Source: Opisthorchis felineus (lineage: Eukaryota; Platyhelminthes; Trematoda; Opisthorchiida; Opisthorchiidae). From it: 64,000 nt of DNA. Location of the stretch: assembly GCA_004794785.1 (NCBI GenBank), contig SJOL01004185.1:79105-143104 (forward strand), given 5' to 3'. The notes below the pieces were generated by a model. The model saw nothing but the letters and a program-made list of their open reading frames with translations, ran no database searches and was not told the origin of the DNA. Position 1 is the stretch's first letter. Each line of letters starts with the position of its first letter. This document shows, one piece after another, positions 34,601 to 47,964 of the stretch. The position numbers and the translations under genes were made by a program.

Positions 34601-37600
34601 CCATTTTGAGCCAACATGATAGTGACAAAATCTGCTTGATACACAGCACGCTGGAACCACTAGATAAATAATGCCTAAATGTTTGTACGTCAGATTGGGT
34701 TCGTTTCACGTAGTAGGGCGACGGCAAGGGTCAGTAGTCGTGATTTCAGCTGAAACGACATTAGCCCAACTACAGTCTTCCTCTCGCTTTTACGACCATG
34801 TTGGAAACGTGGTCTTATAGTGGAGGAACCTAACCCTTGTGGCCAATGTGTACAGCCACATGGTCTTAGTAGTGGTGGAGTCATTAATGAGAGGGATGTT
34901 TGATGAAGAGAGCGCTGTATCCGCTAAGATGTTCATCCATAATCAAAGTAACTTTGGCTGTACTGCGCGTGATTTTATGGAATTCCGCTTGGAATTTACC
35001 GTGAGATCCATTTTACAGGTTGGTCCTGTAGCCGTTACCCTCTTGCGACCGTTTTTCTGTTCTCATAGCCTGCGTAACAACAGGTCTTCAATGTGGGACA
35101 TTCAGTCCAGTTACATACTCCTACATCGATTTCTGTCCAACTCAGAAAGTATTGATTCACAACACAAGTCCGGCTTATGTCGTGAAGCCTCCGTGGACTG
35201 CCTCTTACTTTCCGTATGCTAAGATGAATAAGCTACGAAAGATTATTTTGAAACAATTTGCTCTTTATGCCCATGGAAGACGTCGTTTGTCCGTATTTTA
35301 GTGTTAAGTATCTAAGGAATGAATGTACGCTGAGTTGGAAATGGAATTTTTCTCCGTATCATCCTCTGTTCTGTTAACAGACGAAAGGAACGCTGAAGTT
35401 TACTTAGTCGCCTGTGAGGCTTCGTGAACCTAGAATCGATAAGGGGAGATGGGACTACCGAAAAAGTCGTGGCTTTTCAGTCCTGCTGACATACTCATGC
35501 GCATCGGTGTATGGGTAATTGTAGCGAGCACCAATAACTTTACCATAATCGTAGACAAGGCGATAGTGCTACACTTGTAGCCACCTACCTACCTATTCAC
35601 ACCGAAACACTCACTTATAGTAGGAATAGAAAGATGAAGTGTCATGTGAGTGTCGGTAGTTATTGGGGGTCTAACTGAAAATAGTTTGTGCATGCACGTT
35701 GTCAGCAGCTGTTGCATCGAATCACTGATTTATCGAGTCTCCTGCTGTCATCGGTGTCTTGTCAGCCGGCCTTTTTAACTACTTGCTTAAACCGTCCACT
35801 GGACTAACCTGCTGGTGGACTTTTGCTTTGTTCCCAAGTCAGGACTTATCAATGTTAATTCTCCTCACGGATGAGTGGAGTTGGAAGTTATTAGGGTGCA
35901 CCGGAAGTTGGCGTGCACGCTTCGTCATTGCAGTTGAATCAAAACACGCTTTCCAGGCCACTGGACCTTCCGGCCCTTCGGTGCCGTCGACAGTACTGCA
36001 GTTTTTCCGTTGGACTGGTGTTGTGTGCGCTTGTGCCCAGCAAACATGCCAGTTCATGCTTGCATTTTGCACTCGTCGATGCGGACTGCAGTTATGGTGA
36101 GCTGGCTATCAACACCCGTCGCTAAGTCATCCACGGACACAGTACCATTCTTGTGTGATTACCGAGAACAAAGGTCTTTGAAGCACAATTGTTCTGGTTA
36201 GTTTTGTGTGTTGCAGTAGAAAAACGTATCGATGTTCATCGATCGCTGTAGTTGTTTCAGATAGAAGGATTGGCATACTCGCAGGAGAACAGCCACAGTT
36301 TGGGCGGCGATGTAGAATAATGAAGTGAACATGTCACTTGTCACGGTGTTCATCGTCTTTTTCAAACAGCATTTGCTAATTTCGATAGGCAAATCGTCTT
36401 CGTTGCAATGACAAGAGTAATCTTAAACAGCAGTTACCTAGTTTGGGCTTGCTGCATTAGCTGGGCGAACAGCGCGTCTGGCCGAGTTACGCAGCAGCGA
36501 AACGCTGACCCTGACAACATAAATGTCACTTAGCTCTGTACATCAACGTGCCATTGAAAGGTAGCCACTCATCCTTGCTGTGTATTCGGGCCCAGCTAAC
36601 TTTTTGATGACGTGTGTGATTCCTTGCGTTCCTCTCTTATCTAGAAAAAAATATCGAAAATCACAGGATCCCGTTTTTCTTTAGATCGGTTTCTATTGGT
36701 GCCGACTAGCCTGGCTCTCTGTTACATGTGACTTTCACGATAATGCGGGGACATGCGAGGTTGATCATAAATGAAATCCAGGTTAATTGCAACATCTCTA
36801 TGGATTTCGGAGATCGGAGCACTGACAAAACTATAGGCTTCGAAATTCATCGTTTGTATACGCCATTTTCAGAAATGATGCTATTCCCACTCCAGGTTCA
36901 ACTGACTGATTTCTGCGAGATACGCGTGTAACTAATTTAAGTTTCGAATCACTACATGTTTGTTCTGATGGTCTGGTGCTTAAAGATCTTCATCATTGTC
37001 ATCGACAGCAATAGACCGGTGGTAAATGCCGGCTATTAACCACCATAAAACCAGGATGAACGAATGCTTTAGTAGAGTTGGAACAAAGAAAGGTTAGGGA
37101 ATGGGTGAAGAAATCCCGCGTCCTTAAGGAAGGCAGTCAATAACCAGGTGTGTACGTCTTGGAACAGTAGCGAGTCACATGCATCTGAGCACCATACCGG
37201 AGTAAAATGTCATCAGCAAGATTGACTCAGCGTCCCTTGTGAAATTCACCCAACAAGAGTCCAGGGTACAGCAACAGACAAACCTCACCAGGCCATTATG
37301 CTAGAAAGTGATAGCCTGATCTCCACTAGGATCGGTTAGTTGCTTTGCTTTGTGGGGGTTCCAACCACCTTCAAGCAAAATTACGTGAACTCCAGATAAG
37401 AAAGCGTAAAAATCACACAGCATCTAGTTTGTTTGTAGCCGCTTTCACTTCGCGCAGCCATGTCACGGTCTGCCCTCCTTGAATCTTTTGTAAATATGGG
37501 TTCGCGATTGAAATCATTGCTGTTTTTTGGTAGACGGTCGTTGTGCGTGTGTTGTGCTCGTCCCAAGCACCTTGGCCTTATCAGTCTAAGGCATATTTGC

Positions 37601-38035
37601 TACTCTAGTAGTCCGGTACTGTCTTACGCACCACCGTTACAACTTGGTGCAGCCAGCTAGGTTATGCTATGCTTCAAAGACATTGAAGCTAAATATTTCT
37701 TCTTGATTTGATTCCTTCAGGGGCAAAATTTTGTAAGACCGCTCTAACATTTGTTCTGCGTACACGGCCCTTCAGCTTCAAGGCAATTTTGCTGACGCCA
37801 CAAATAACCCAATTTGCAAATACTGGTCGAGTTACCTCACTATGTGAATCGGCTTCATCTGTCACACGCTTTATGCAAAATAGGCAAACCGACCAAAAAA
37901 CATCAGTCTCTTCACCTTGAACATCAGGGGATTGAAAATGCTGAAACAGGACTCTGCATTATGAAGATACAAAACGCATGTCGAAACACAGGGCCATTTT
38001 TTGACGTTCTGTTAAGAGTAGTTCATGTGGATTGG
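31640..38035. other. Unassigned spacer
   Basis: This 6.4 kb has no recognisable element. Short repeats are a degenerate tandem of CCTGTAACTG units at 32701-32732 and a direct repeat of AAATTCAC at 34379-34398. The open plus-strand run 34839-35222 (127 codons) includes a possible donor at 35020 but has no known domain or clear acceptor. The runs at 35759-36201 are open in three frames, which argues against real coding. Confidence 0.35.
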
Positions 38036-38039
38036 TGAT

Positions 38040-38240
38040 GGTCATCCGGATAGTCCAGGTCCGCGCTGGTTCTCATCTAGATGCAGTTTAGCCTCTTAGA
38101 TTCCCAGTCTCTTCTAGTATGCGTTCTATGGTGGTATCAATGAAAAAATTGAGCAAAAGGGTGGTAGGGGACAACCTGGGTGAGCCCTTAGGTGCTTGTG
38201 GAAAACTATTGGACAGTCCACTGTAAACAAGACTAGAAAT
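38040..38240 (-). pseudogene. Decayed RTE-like reverse transcriptase fragment
   Basis: The minus strand reads GLSNSFPQAPKGSPRLSP then TTLLLNFFIDTTIERILEE (about 38219-38109). This corresponds to the RTE/CR1 motif B region, GVRQGCPLSPFLFNFxIDxIMExxL. About 20 codons on, in a shifted frame, comes DLDYPDD (38061-38041) for the catalytic DLDYADD box. The Asp pair is retained but the box has an Ala-to-Pro change, and stops and a frameshift lie between the blocks. Only the palm centre survives, bounded on the high-coordinate side by SINE-B sequence. Confidence 0.68.
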
Positions 38241-38249
38241 ATTACAACA

Positions 38250-38340
38250 GAAGGCTTCTGATGATTCCCAATAGGGATGAGACGTCTGAACAGTGCTTCT
38301 CGGCTTTTCTGTATAAATTGGCTTCACTCAGAAGTGCTAT
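38250..38340 (+). repeat. SINE-B tail fragment
   Basis: GATTCCCAATAGGGATGAGA, CAGTGCTTCTCGGCTTTTCT and TAAATTGGCTTCACT match the body and tail of the copies at 20.1 and 61.9 kb (reverse complements there) and at 62.26 kb (same strand). The tRNA-like head is absent. It abuts the RTE-like RT relic. Confidence 0.65.
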
Positions 38341-38344
38341 TCCA

Positions 38345-41300
38345 TCTACAAAACTAAGGGCTAATTTAAAGTTGAATAAGAAGACGATCGTTGGTAGGCG
38401 GCAAACGTGGTAGTACACTTGCAGTGCTTATCATTAGAAGTAGAATCGCCAAAAGACGTACCGTTCAGGGTTCCAGGAGTTGTCGTTTCCGCCGAGAAAG
38501 TGCAGTGGGAAGAATTTTGTGACGTGAATTCCGTTTCTTTCTATGGTGAAGTAAATATTCTACATTGGTTCATATGAAGTGTTTTACACAGTGTTGTTGT
38601 TTCGGATGGGAACCGAGTTAGTGTGTCTGTGGTAAGATTCGCTGACCTCCGTGGTCACCGCAAAAATTATCCTCAAGTTCCAGGTGGATGTACTTCCTTC
38701 GACACCATGGTATAATGTGTTCGCATCTTGGAGTTTACCGACCGAGTGCTTCTCTTCATCTTGACTCACAAATGGACCACAATGACTGTAATTTTTCAAT
38801 ACTAGCCACAAATTTCGGGGTGTATGCTAAGATTCGTTAAGGTTATCTTCATTATGGTATGATCGACTTCTCGAATTCAACATTTCTGGCCTATTCCAGT
38901 GGCTGAGTATTCCACAACTATGCGATGGTAGCAACAAATGAATTTACTTAAGGCGAATGTGGTTGCCATTTTTTGGTCGATTTTCCTTTCGACTTTCTGT
39001 AACTCTAAACCTTTTGGTCCAAGCCGTTGGTCAGTAGTCTCAAACGACTTTGAGCACGAACTGTCAGCTGGATGGTCAGATTTCGTGACAGTCGAACTAT
39101 GGCTAGTCCATGTGTATGTGCAAACCTCGAAATTAGACAAGCATGGACCCGAATTCAGTCCGAATACCGTTGTCTGTCAATTTGGTTGCCTTTAGCAACC
39201 ACATATCTCGGGCAACAGGTGTGCCATGTGAGTCACGCACATGGCCAGTCATAAAAAAGTTATTTTACATCGGAACGTCGTATGAGTGAGAGCACACTGA
39301 CATCCCTCTTCTTGCAAACTATGCGATCTCTTGGTTCACCTAAGTTTTCAGTTTGTGATGTTATATCGTTTTCAATCCCCGACGATGAAATCCACATTTT
39401 GTACTGTTCGGAGTTGGCTGTGGGACAAGTTATTTGAATGTTCCCACTTTAATAATTAGAACCCACCGTCGAATACAGTCACTACTTGACGCCTAGGGTT
39501 AAGAACAATGCAAAGACAAATGTAGAGTTAGCTGCGTCCTTCAGCTTCTCTGTCTTTTACTCAATGGGCTTGAATTTCCCTGGTCAACGCACACTGACAG
39601 CTTTAAAAATGCCGCAGTAGAAATAGATTGATTGAGGAACGGAGACACCGCGGACAGATAAACGAAGCTTCTCAATTGCCTCTTGAACCTACAGCTGCCT
39701 GTATAGGTTGTTTCCGGTAATCAGTTGGGCCTCGTTGAGTTACGCGCAAAACCCCAAAATTCAAATCGTTCAAATGGAGGTTTATCAGCAAACGCGTTAC
39801 TATGAATACAGTAAGAAAATAAGAAAATTGTACAAACCTCAAATTGACAGCCTCCATACACCGGTTTAGGAACTGCTGACTCCTAAGGGGATCCCAAAGA
39901 CCACACCGACTCGAGGCAAGGTGGTCACAGGATAGCTAAGTCCACGTGTGGATTTAAACACGTGCGATGACAGGATCAAAGAGTGGTTACATTCAAGTCG
40001 AAAGACAAGAAAGGCGGTATAGGTGAAAAACCGAAACAACAAAACGGGAAATCACGTTCTACATAATGAGGATAGAAGAAAAGAATCAACAGCCCGATGG
40101 TTTTTTCAGGGTTAGTATATCGACGCCGATTTGTCAGACCCCTTCATTCTGCTTTACACCCTCTTTATAAGAAGTACCATTGATTAGCTTACATTCTTTC
40201 TTACTCAGAGGTCAGATATGAAGAGAAACCGGAATATAATGAGGCCATTTAAAACGTTATTTTTATATCTGTATGAGGTTATACACCAGTTTTAAAATGG
40301 CAATGTCTGTTCGATGAATCTATTCTCACTATTCTGCAAAGAGTGTTGCGCTATGCAAGAGTGACAAAGATTTTGTACAAGTCGGGCAAATTAGTAATTG
40401 CTCCCCTCTGGTTCCACATCAAGGCATTTTCTTCCTAGAACTATCCTTCCGTCGGCTCTCGAGCCTTCATTTCATTGTATTTTTCCTATAGTTTCCTTAT
40501 TTTGGCCGAGGCGCCATAGGTGTCAGTGGCTTACCATGTAGGAGCACACGCTCTTTTTGCCATTCTGTCTTGTCTTGATATGACCTACGACCTTGATCTT
40601 TTCAGCAAGAGTAGAGCAGTCATCATCAGTCATCAACAGGTTTAGAAATTCTTGTAAGCTGATTTGAGCCACGATCATCCGTCGTGTGTTCCAGTGTTTT
40701 GGGTGAGTAGAGCTTAATCCCTTTTGCTTTACCCAGCGAGCGCAATGAGGTCAAGGCTGAACATAGAGCCCTCAACCACTCGTAAATTCTTTTTCCCATG
40801 AGTGCTACTCCGTGGTATTGAAGTGCTTCCAGGTCTATCACTGGAGGATTCCTCGAGTACGGAGAACTCATATAGCGAAAAAATCGATTTTACTGAACAA
40901 CGGACACTGACTAAAGAGGACATCCGCATTTGAGTTAATTTGTCGGGGCCAGTTCAACCCAGTCTGACCGACAGTGAGCTTTACCCAGAACTGGTCTGAA
41001 CTACTGGTAGTCCTTCCTGTTCCTGGACGAAAGCCGTCAGGGTTATCTGAATTTTTGCTTTTATATCATTCGTGTACCATTACCGAATGAACAACTACAG
41101 CTTCGGACTTGTTCCGTTTTAGCGCGTTCCGTTCACCCTCGTTAGCTGGGTGAGCACTAATCAACAGATAAAAGTGAACCAGCAGTAACTGTATCCTTTT
41201 TGGTGCAATATGTGTATTGCAGCGATACGATCAGCAAGGAAACCTCTTAATTGTCGCATGTTGTGCACATAATGGTTGAGTCTAAAAAAATCGACCGTAA

Positions 41301-43550
41301 CAGATCAGATGGATGCACCTGACCGGGACTTTATTATGACAGCAGCAATCAATGTCATCTAATACATAGGGACGTTCTCACTCAGTCTATTTTGGCAAAT
41401 TATGTCTGAGTGCAACAGTTTGAACATGCTGCAACAACTTCCGAAATGTCAAAATAATGAAACAAACAAGATATTTTTGAACTTTTTAGGATGCGGACTC
41501 CTCACTTTCATTGGTGTACTCCCTAAACATTATTGACTGTACAACGTGCGCGCGCCCAGTGTTTTGAACCCCATTGTCCACCTTTACCTTTCATTGTATT
41601 TTTTGTCTACGTATTCGCTGCGTTGTTCACGGGACTTTCGGCTTTCCTGTGGAACTGATCCCTGAGTTCGGCGGACCAACCAGCAGCTTGATGTGCCGGT
41701 GAGAACTTCCGGATGGCAACACAAACCCAGGCAAACAATCGTCGTACGTCGCATGTACACGATCGTTGCTCTCCGCCGTGTTGTGTTCAGTGGTGTTACG
41801 GGGTCTGCAGAGCTGTCAAGTTGATGGAACTTTAAAGATCACTCAAACATCACAATGAACTGCACCAACATATTCGAGAAAAACAAGATAGAGAATCCAC
41901 GGAAGGATCTTGACAATATGAATTTACTCAGTGCCCAACGTTGTCCGCAGAATTCCTCGGTTAAGAATACCAAATCCTATGGTGTTTTCACATGGTTTTT
42001 CATGGGTTTGCAAGTCAACATTTCGGTGTCCGAGATTTTCACAGTGCTCGCGGTGGCTGTTCGTATTGTACCCCACCATCACACTGGCTGAAAACCCGAT
42101 CGCCATTCATCGTGCGGAGCGGTTTATTGTCGCTACCCCGATAATCTCACTGTTGTCACACCGCTTCAGAGAACACATATCAAGACCAGTGAAATTCTAA
42201 CGAATTTCGGAAGTACCAGAAATGAATCCCGACATTTACTCACGAAGCGAATGTCTACGAGCAGAGCAGGTAGTCAGAACACATGGCAGCATTATCTACC
42301 AAAAGTACACTTATGGTTTAGTGCTGCGGCACCTCAGGAAGATTAGCCGGATATTTACTTTGGAAAATCGCACGACTGAATCATTTGCTTAATGCCGATT
42401 CCGTTGTTTCGGCTGGTTCAAGAACTGTTGTATATTAAAGCTACTTTGGTTAGAAATATGCCTTAGCACAGATTTTACCACATTCAGTAATAAAGAATAC
42501 CGCTGTTTCTTTTTACAACAGACGGCACATATGAATTTCAATATGTCCTTATAGGAATGCGAAAGTGTCCTAGTAGGGATCTGATAATGTCCCCAATCAA
42601 GTTGAAATGCTCCGTTTGTGTTCAACGCTTTGGGCTCCACTTCACAAGTTGTACCTGAGAGACCTTAGATGTTTATCGGGACTTCTTAGGGTTTTTAATG
42701 ACAAGCTTTCGGAATAATGTAGGAACGCTGTAGTTGTGATTCCCTTTCATCAATGAAGATTGTTCGGACATCGTTACGTTAACAAAGTTCAAATTGTCAC
42801 CTGTTTTTAACCTTCGTCCAAGTCAGCACGAAACCGGCATTTCATTGTCCATCTAGTTTGATCAACTATCCGGACATTACTTAATAATCGATCTAAAAAT
42901 AAAAACTACTCCTGTCCGTCATCCTTCTTACATAGTTCCCTAGTGGCTCCGGAAGGCAGAATTTTTGCTCTTCAAATACGTTGTTATTTTAGGAAAGATG
43001 CTGAAATATGTTGCGATGGAAATGTTTTTTAAGGCAGCTTGCTGTAGGCTCAATAACTCAGCTAACGCTACTGTGCATGGAGATGCCACCACCTAACCTG
43101 TAGGAGCCTCACGTGGTTCGCCACTCCGAAACTTTAGGTTGGTTTGCTGGTTAGCACAACATTCGGTCATGACGATACCACAACTAATACGCGCGTCTCT
43201 AGCTCCTCTCACTTGTCAGCTTGACCGTGCACGGTTCGCGAATCAAACAAGGGCGTTGACTTCGTCCATCATCAGTTGTTCTCCTCAAATCCTCCGGTCT
43301 CCACCTCCAACCGAGACTGACATCTCCGGAACAAGTGATTTGACTCATCTCTAATTTCCGAATTATCTGTTTTCTGGGTTTGTGTTTACATCCATTCTTT
43401 AGTGTCCGTTGCTCAGTTGCCTTCACACGATTCATCCAACAGGATTTTCTTTTCTTTAGGGGAGAGAGAGGGGGTTAGAGCTATGTTCTATCCAAGGTAG
43501 CACATTTCTGTCTTTATCGCTTTACTAATGACGATGAGGACTGAAAGTTT
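38345..43550. other. Unassigned spacer
   Basis: Open minus-strand runs at 38877-39140 and 40626-40929 are charged and protein-like in composition, but I could not match them to any family. The plus-strand runs at 41855-42200 and 43139-43354 are likewise unassigned; the last lies just ahead of the jockey-like LINE and might belong to its 5' part. Confidence 0.3.
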
Positions 43551-43559
43551 CTCCTACTG

Positions 43560-45780
43560 AATATCAGTTTGCACACATTTTCCAGCCCGAATTTAATGTC
43601 TATGATGATTGAAGAGTTCATAACTCAGAATGGTTCGGTAACTCAACTGCTACTGTTCATTCTGGTTGTGGAGAACTTACTCGCCATCCGAACTGCAACA
43701 AACCAAAAATCCCAGACGTGTTCACCACCAATCACAATCCTTATACTCTATCTTATACTGCGCCTTAGGATCCTCGGACCACCACCTGATCACATGTTCC
43801 ACCCCACTGAACGCCTTCTCATCGTGTTTTCCTGTAATACTCTTCTGCCGGCTTATGAAGTATGTCAACTTTTCCCTCATGACCTTGCAAGTGTCTATCA
43901 AATGGTCCTTCACTAACTGATCACAGATTCACTGGATTCCTCATCGACCATAGGCACTGTTCCTTCCTCATTTCTCCAAACTTGTTGAACATTCTTCTTT
44001 CAAAGGATTTCATCACAATTGTCTCCTCGAAAGGATCGTAGGTATGAGCGTTGACTGGGTAATCGTTCTCATTCACCTGTTCTCAGTACCCGTCTTTCCG
44101 TAACTTCCACAAACCCATCCTCGATAGAGAGAAAGAATAAAATCATCACCGAAAAGGCTGACCAGCTATCAAATACACCTACCAGGAGCCTCTCCTTCTA
44201 AAGCCTTTCCGGTTGTGGTATTTACATTTTTCTCCCATTCCTGATGCTCGGCCTTCCCCAAGAGAAGGTTAATCTGTCCATGTATCATTTCGCTCCTTTC
44301 ACCAGATATTTCGCAGCCTCTCGTTTCTGTTGCGAGAATGTGTACCAGAATTAGCCTTTATCGTAACCTATCCTTTCAATCTGTTCTTTCCTACAGGTTT
44401 TTTTCCATCTTGCTGAAAACTGACGCATATGCTCCTTATTCCCAAGCGTCAGTCCCGATAAAACGTCAACAATTATAACCCAACTTATATCATCCGCATT
44501 TTGTACATTGTCGAAATCTTTGATGACCGAATATTTGCTGCATGACCTAGAGAATAGTAGTGTACTGACTTGTCATTGATTTTAGACCAGACAATCAGTC
44601 AACGTGGGACCAGTTGACATGTCTCACACCTGTGATCTTGCGCGTCGGATAAGTCTGGTTAAACGATAGTAGTGTAGCTTGAGATCCTGGAAGTTTTTGG
44701 TGTTTTCTGGCACACCGATCTTCTGTTCAAACTACCATTATCGTTTGGTATGAGTTACGGCCGAGAGTGGATTGAAAGCTCCTTGAGCGTTTGATTACTC
44801 TATGTGCGTCTTGATGCGGCAGTTTCCGCAAACTTTGTCACCTAAGCATCAGCCCCTCAAGGTCCCGTTCTTTACTCATATTTATTTTTGTCACATAAAC
44901 TATCGTTTTTCCGTGGATTCCTCCAATATTCACGCTTTTTCTATCCACCACTCCGAATTTTCTTTCTATCCTGACCCTGTGCCTATCTTCAGATTCCAGA
45001 TGGCCGTGTACAGACGACCAGCACCGTCAAGAAAAATCTCTCTGAAATTTATTATTTGGGTTTTGAAAACTCTGCGTCATTCCACCCCCTCTGGAGCTTC
45101 CCCTTGTACTTTGTAGTTTTATTCGGACATACTAGTTTCTATAGACCCGGAATGTATTTTTGTTGTTCTTCCTCCACTGTTCCAGGTTTCGGTTTCGTTG
45201 CCAGTCTTTCCTTATCCAATTGCGTTAAATTGGTTGCTACGTGTCGTTTTATTTTTCGGCGCTCGCAAATATTTTACCGACCCCAACTTCTCGTTCTTTG
45301 TAGATCTCAGAGTAGTCGTACTTTAGGACACTTGTGTCACGTCTGGAGTGGTCCCTTTACCTACCTCTCAATCGTAGGTTGTATCTAATGGTGGATCGTT
45401 CACCTATTTGTTACCCCGTCCCTTACGGACAGTCTCCAAGCTCTTTCACACTATCTCTTTCTTTCCTCGTTGCTTCCATGACAAATATTTCACAAACTTC
45501 GCATCATTCCACTGGTCTATGTTCCTTCAACTTATCCTGCCCTGCGGTCGGGCTGGTCTCTTCACCTTTTCCTTCTCCAGGACAAGCCCGCTCTGGAGCG
45601 CCTTACGACCTATCATATTTTCAACTTCTTGCACCCTTTAACTCTTCATGACCAGAATCAACACGTCCCTGCGGAATTTTCGACTGTCATTTCGTTTACT
45701 TGATTTTTGTGCACTTTATTCAGAAGGACCTATACTCACGGTCTATGAAATTCCTCTGGAGACCCTGCACTGCATGATAG
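43560..45780 (+). mobile_element. Decayed jockey/CR1-like LINE: endonuclease to RT C-terminus
   Basis: A 2.2 kb non-LTR retrotransposon carcass with blocks in the right order over at least three frames. Endonuclease end: IPDVFTTNHNPYTLSYTAP (43709-43765), then LGSSDHHLI (43765-43791) with SDH intact. Linker: KIITEKADQL (about 44139-44168). RT start: CVPELAFIVTYPFNLFFPTG then FFPSC (44339-44413), with LIPKRQSR and NNYNPT following, the family PIPKKGSR..NYRPI. Motif A: LEILEVFGVFWH (44678-44713) for LDISKAFDRVWH, both Asp lost. Motif B: APQGPVLY (44852-44875) for VPQGSVLS. Motif C: SNIHAFSIHHSEF (44922-44960), where FADD is expected. C-terminus: CHVWSGPFTYL (45335-45367) and TDSLQALSH (45425-45451). 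It is inactive. The strongly pyrimidine-rich plus strand makes the complement look misleadingly Lys/Glu-rich and open. Confidence 0.85.
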
Positions 45781-47399
45781 AAAAAGTCCCCCCTGTGCAA
45801 AAGTTTTTTTACTGTTCCTTTCCACAAAACAGAAACTTCCTACTTCACCAAAATTAACCATTGCTTAGTCATACGGTAGAACAACATGTATCCTACCCTG
45901 GTGAGTCAAACCTCTTCGCCGTTTTCTCCTAGTCATGTTTTGAACAGCTGTTGTGGACCATTTTGGGGCGTTTATTTATCTATCATCTATTCTTTCAGCC
46001 AAGAACCCGTACATGTACACGGTATTCTTGCAGAGTGGGATATTCTTCGCTGGCAAAGTACTGACAGTTTAATTTGGGAAATAATCTAATAGTTTCTCAC
46101 TAGAAGGGAGCCAACTCAAACACGATTTCGAAGGATTGTAGTACACATCTACATTTTCAAGTAATAAGCCTCCAAGGCGTAGCAGCAGTTGGCTGAGGGT
46201 GGTGAAATCTGATGTATATTACTGTCCGGAATGGTGCGAACAACTCACTCATTATGCTTGGAAGAGCACTTGGTTCGACTCAGTTCAGATGTACTATTCG
46301 GTATCCTTGTTAAACGGCTTAACTGTCTTTGAGTGCTCCGACTGGTCTTATCGGCCATACCTTCCATCGGCATAGTCTCGTCCATCCATGATGTTTTTTT
46401 TGCCGCCGGCATACCTTTATACACGATGTAGCGGACTAGTTAATCTTGGTCGGCCACCAGAAAGGGACGATGATCCACCACCCCCCACCATTGACAGCGC
46501 TGCTCCAGTCAAGACCGCTAACGCAAATTAACCTGGATTCACACACAAACAGATGTCGCAAGTGTTTTTGATAATCTGTCATGTGGGGGTGACTCATGTT
46601 TGATGATCAGGCAAGACAATCCTCGAGTCAATTGAGACAAGCAAGTTTTGATCCCTCGGTTTCCTGCCCATAAGATTTTTTTAAACAACTGACTCATCGA
46701 TTGGACTATTCTACCGCTTGTGGTTTTCGTAGTATGACACATCTTTACCGCAAGCATTAATCCGACTGAACCGAGCTGCTGAGGAGGGTGTTTTCAGTGA
46801 GGCAACACTTAGGCACGATTCACCGCTGTCAGCTTGATAGCCTCTCGGACGGACGAGAAGCAGTCGTAGAATGGGTGGGTCGATGGTAGCCTATTTGGTC
46901 TGCGATTCATTTGTTGTACCCAGGATTCTCAGATCAAGTGCGTGGAACTGTAAGGTTTAGGGTCTACGTGACCCACACCTCGACATTCAACAGGTTGACC
47001 AGAGTTGGTGGACTACACTTAATTGAAGCTTCATCATTACTGGGAAGCTTCAGGAATACACATCTCACGAATCACGAAGGAGATTGGAACTCGCAGCACT
47101 CCGAATAGGGACGGAACAATCCACCATTCAGCCGAGAGTGACGGATCAGCAGATTAGACGAGGCACGGCACTGCTCACCCTCCAACCACGCGTTTTTACG
47201 TTTGAATTGTCCTAGAGACCAACAAGACCAACTGATGATTACCAGGATCACGGGAATAAGACAGCTGTGTAGCTCTTTTGTCCCCAGTTGAATTTCCTAT
47301 GCAGAGCGGAATCCATATTTGAAACTCTGGAATTTCGTTTACAAAAATTAGTTCATTTGTGCTGCTTCCCTTACTTGAACTTGTACTGTATTCATTAAA

Positions 47400-47515
47400 A
47401 GCACGTATTTTGAGTTAGGATCAGGCCCAACGCGCCCAGCAGATAAATTGATATGTGGAAGGCGGGACTCGAACCACTGGTCTTCATGACCAATGGCTCT
47501 TGGTTTCTGTTCTGC
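47400..47515 (-). repeat. tRNA-like fragment with canonical B-box
   Basis: The minus strand has GGTTCGAGTCC (47475-47465), an exact pol III B-box, preceded by CATGAAGACCAGT. No A-box or acceptor pairing is found, so it is a tRNA-derived repeat remnant rather than a tRNA gene. It may be a third SINE type or a diverged SINE-A head. Confidence 0.4.
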
Positions 47516-47948
47516 AATGATTCTTAACTTACAAGTGCTTAAGTTTGATAAGCCAGAAGAACAGTCCGTGTGTACGCACATGGGTCTCAACTTAAGTCAT
47601 CTTTTTGCTGGACCGAACCAAGGTGGAGTGTTATACGGATTGAAGGCGTCACATTCCTTGCATCAAAAATCCGCAACGGCTGTCTTATTTTATTGTCCCA
47701 ACTCCCCTTCAGTAATCAGTTATCTAACTTCAATTTACTTCAGTTTTTTCTCCTTTGTTTCAAAACTTAGTCTCATCTGATTAGGTCAGTTTCACATGCT
47801 TCCGTATCTTAGTCAATTAGTTTCAAAGCTTATTCGATTCTGTAATGAATCGTACGTTCACTGCTTTCCGAATCAAGATCCTGACTCTATCTGCGCCCAC
47901 TTCTAGTCCACAGCCTTACCCTGTTCAGTCTACGGTCTTCTGCTTAAT

Positions 47949-47964
47949 ACACACACACACACAC
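47949..47964. repeat. (AC)n microsatellite
   Basis: Eight AC units in a row, followed by GAACAC. Confidence 0.9.

Noticed and set aside
35759..36201. Cluster of overlapping plus-strand open runs
   Set aside because: Three frames are open at once and none has splice support or a domain.
43722..44520. Lys/Glu-rich, partly open minus-strand reading across the LINE region
   Set aside because: It looked like a decayed charged protein at first. The plus strand carries ordered endonuclease and RT blocks, and its pyrimidine richness explains the antisense reading.
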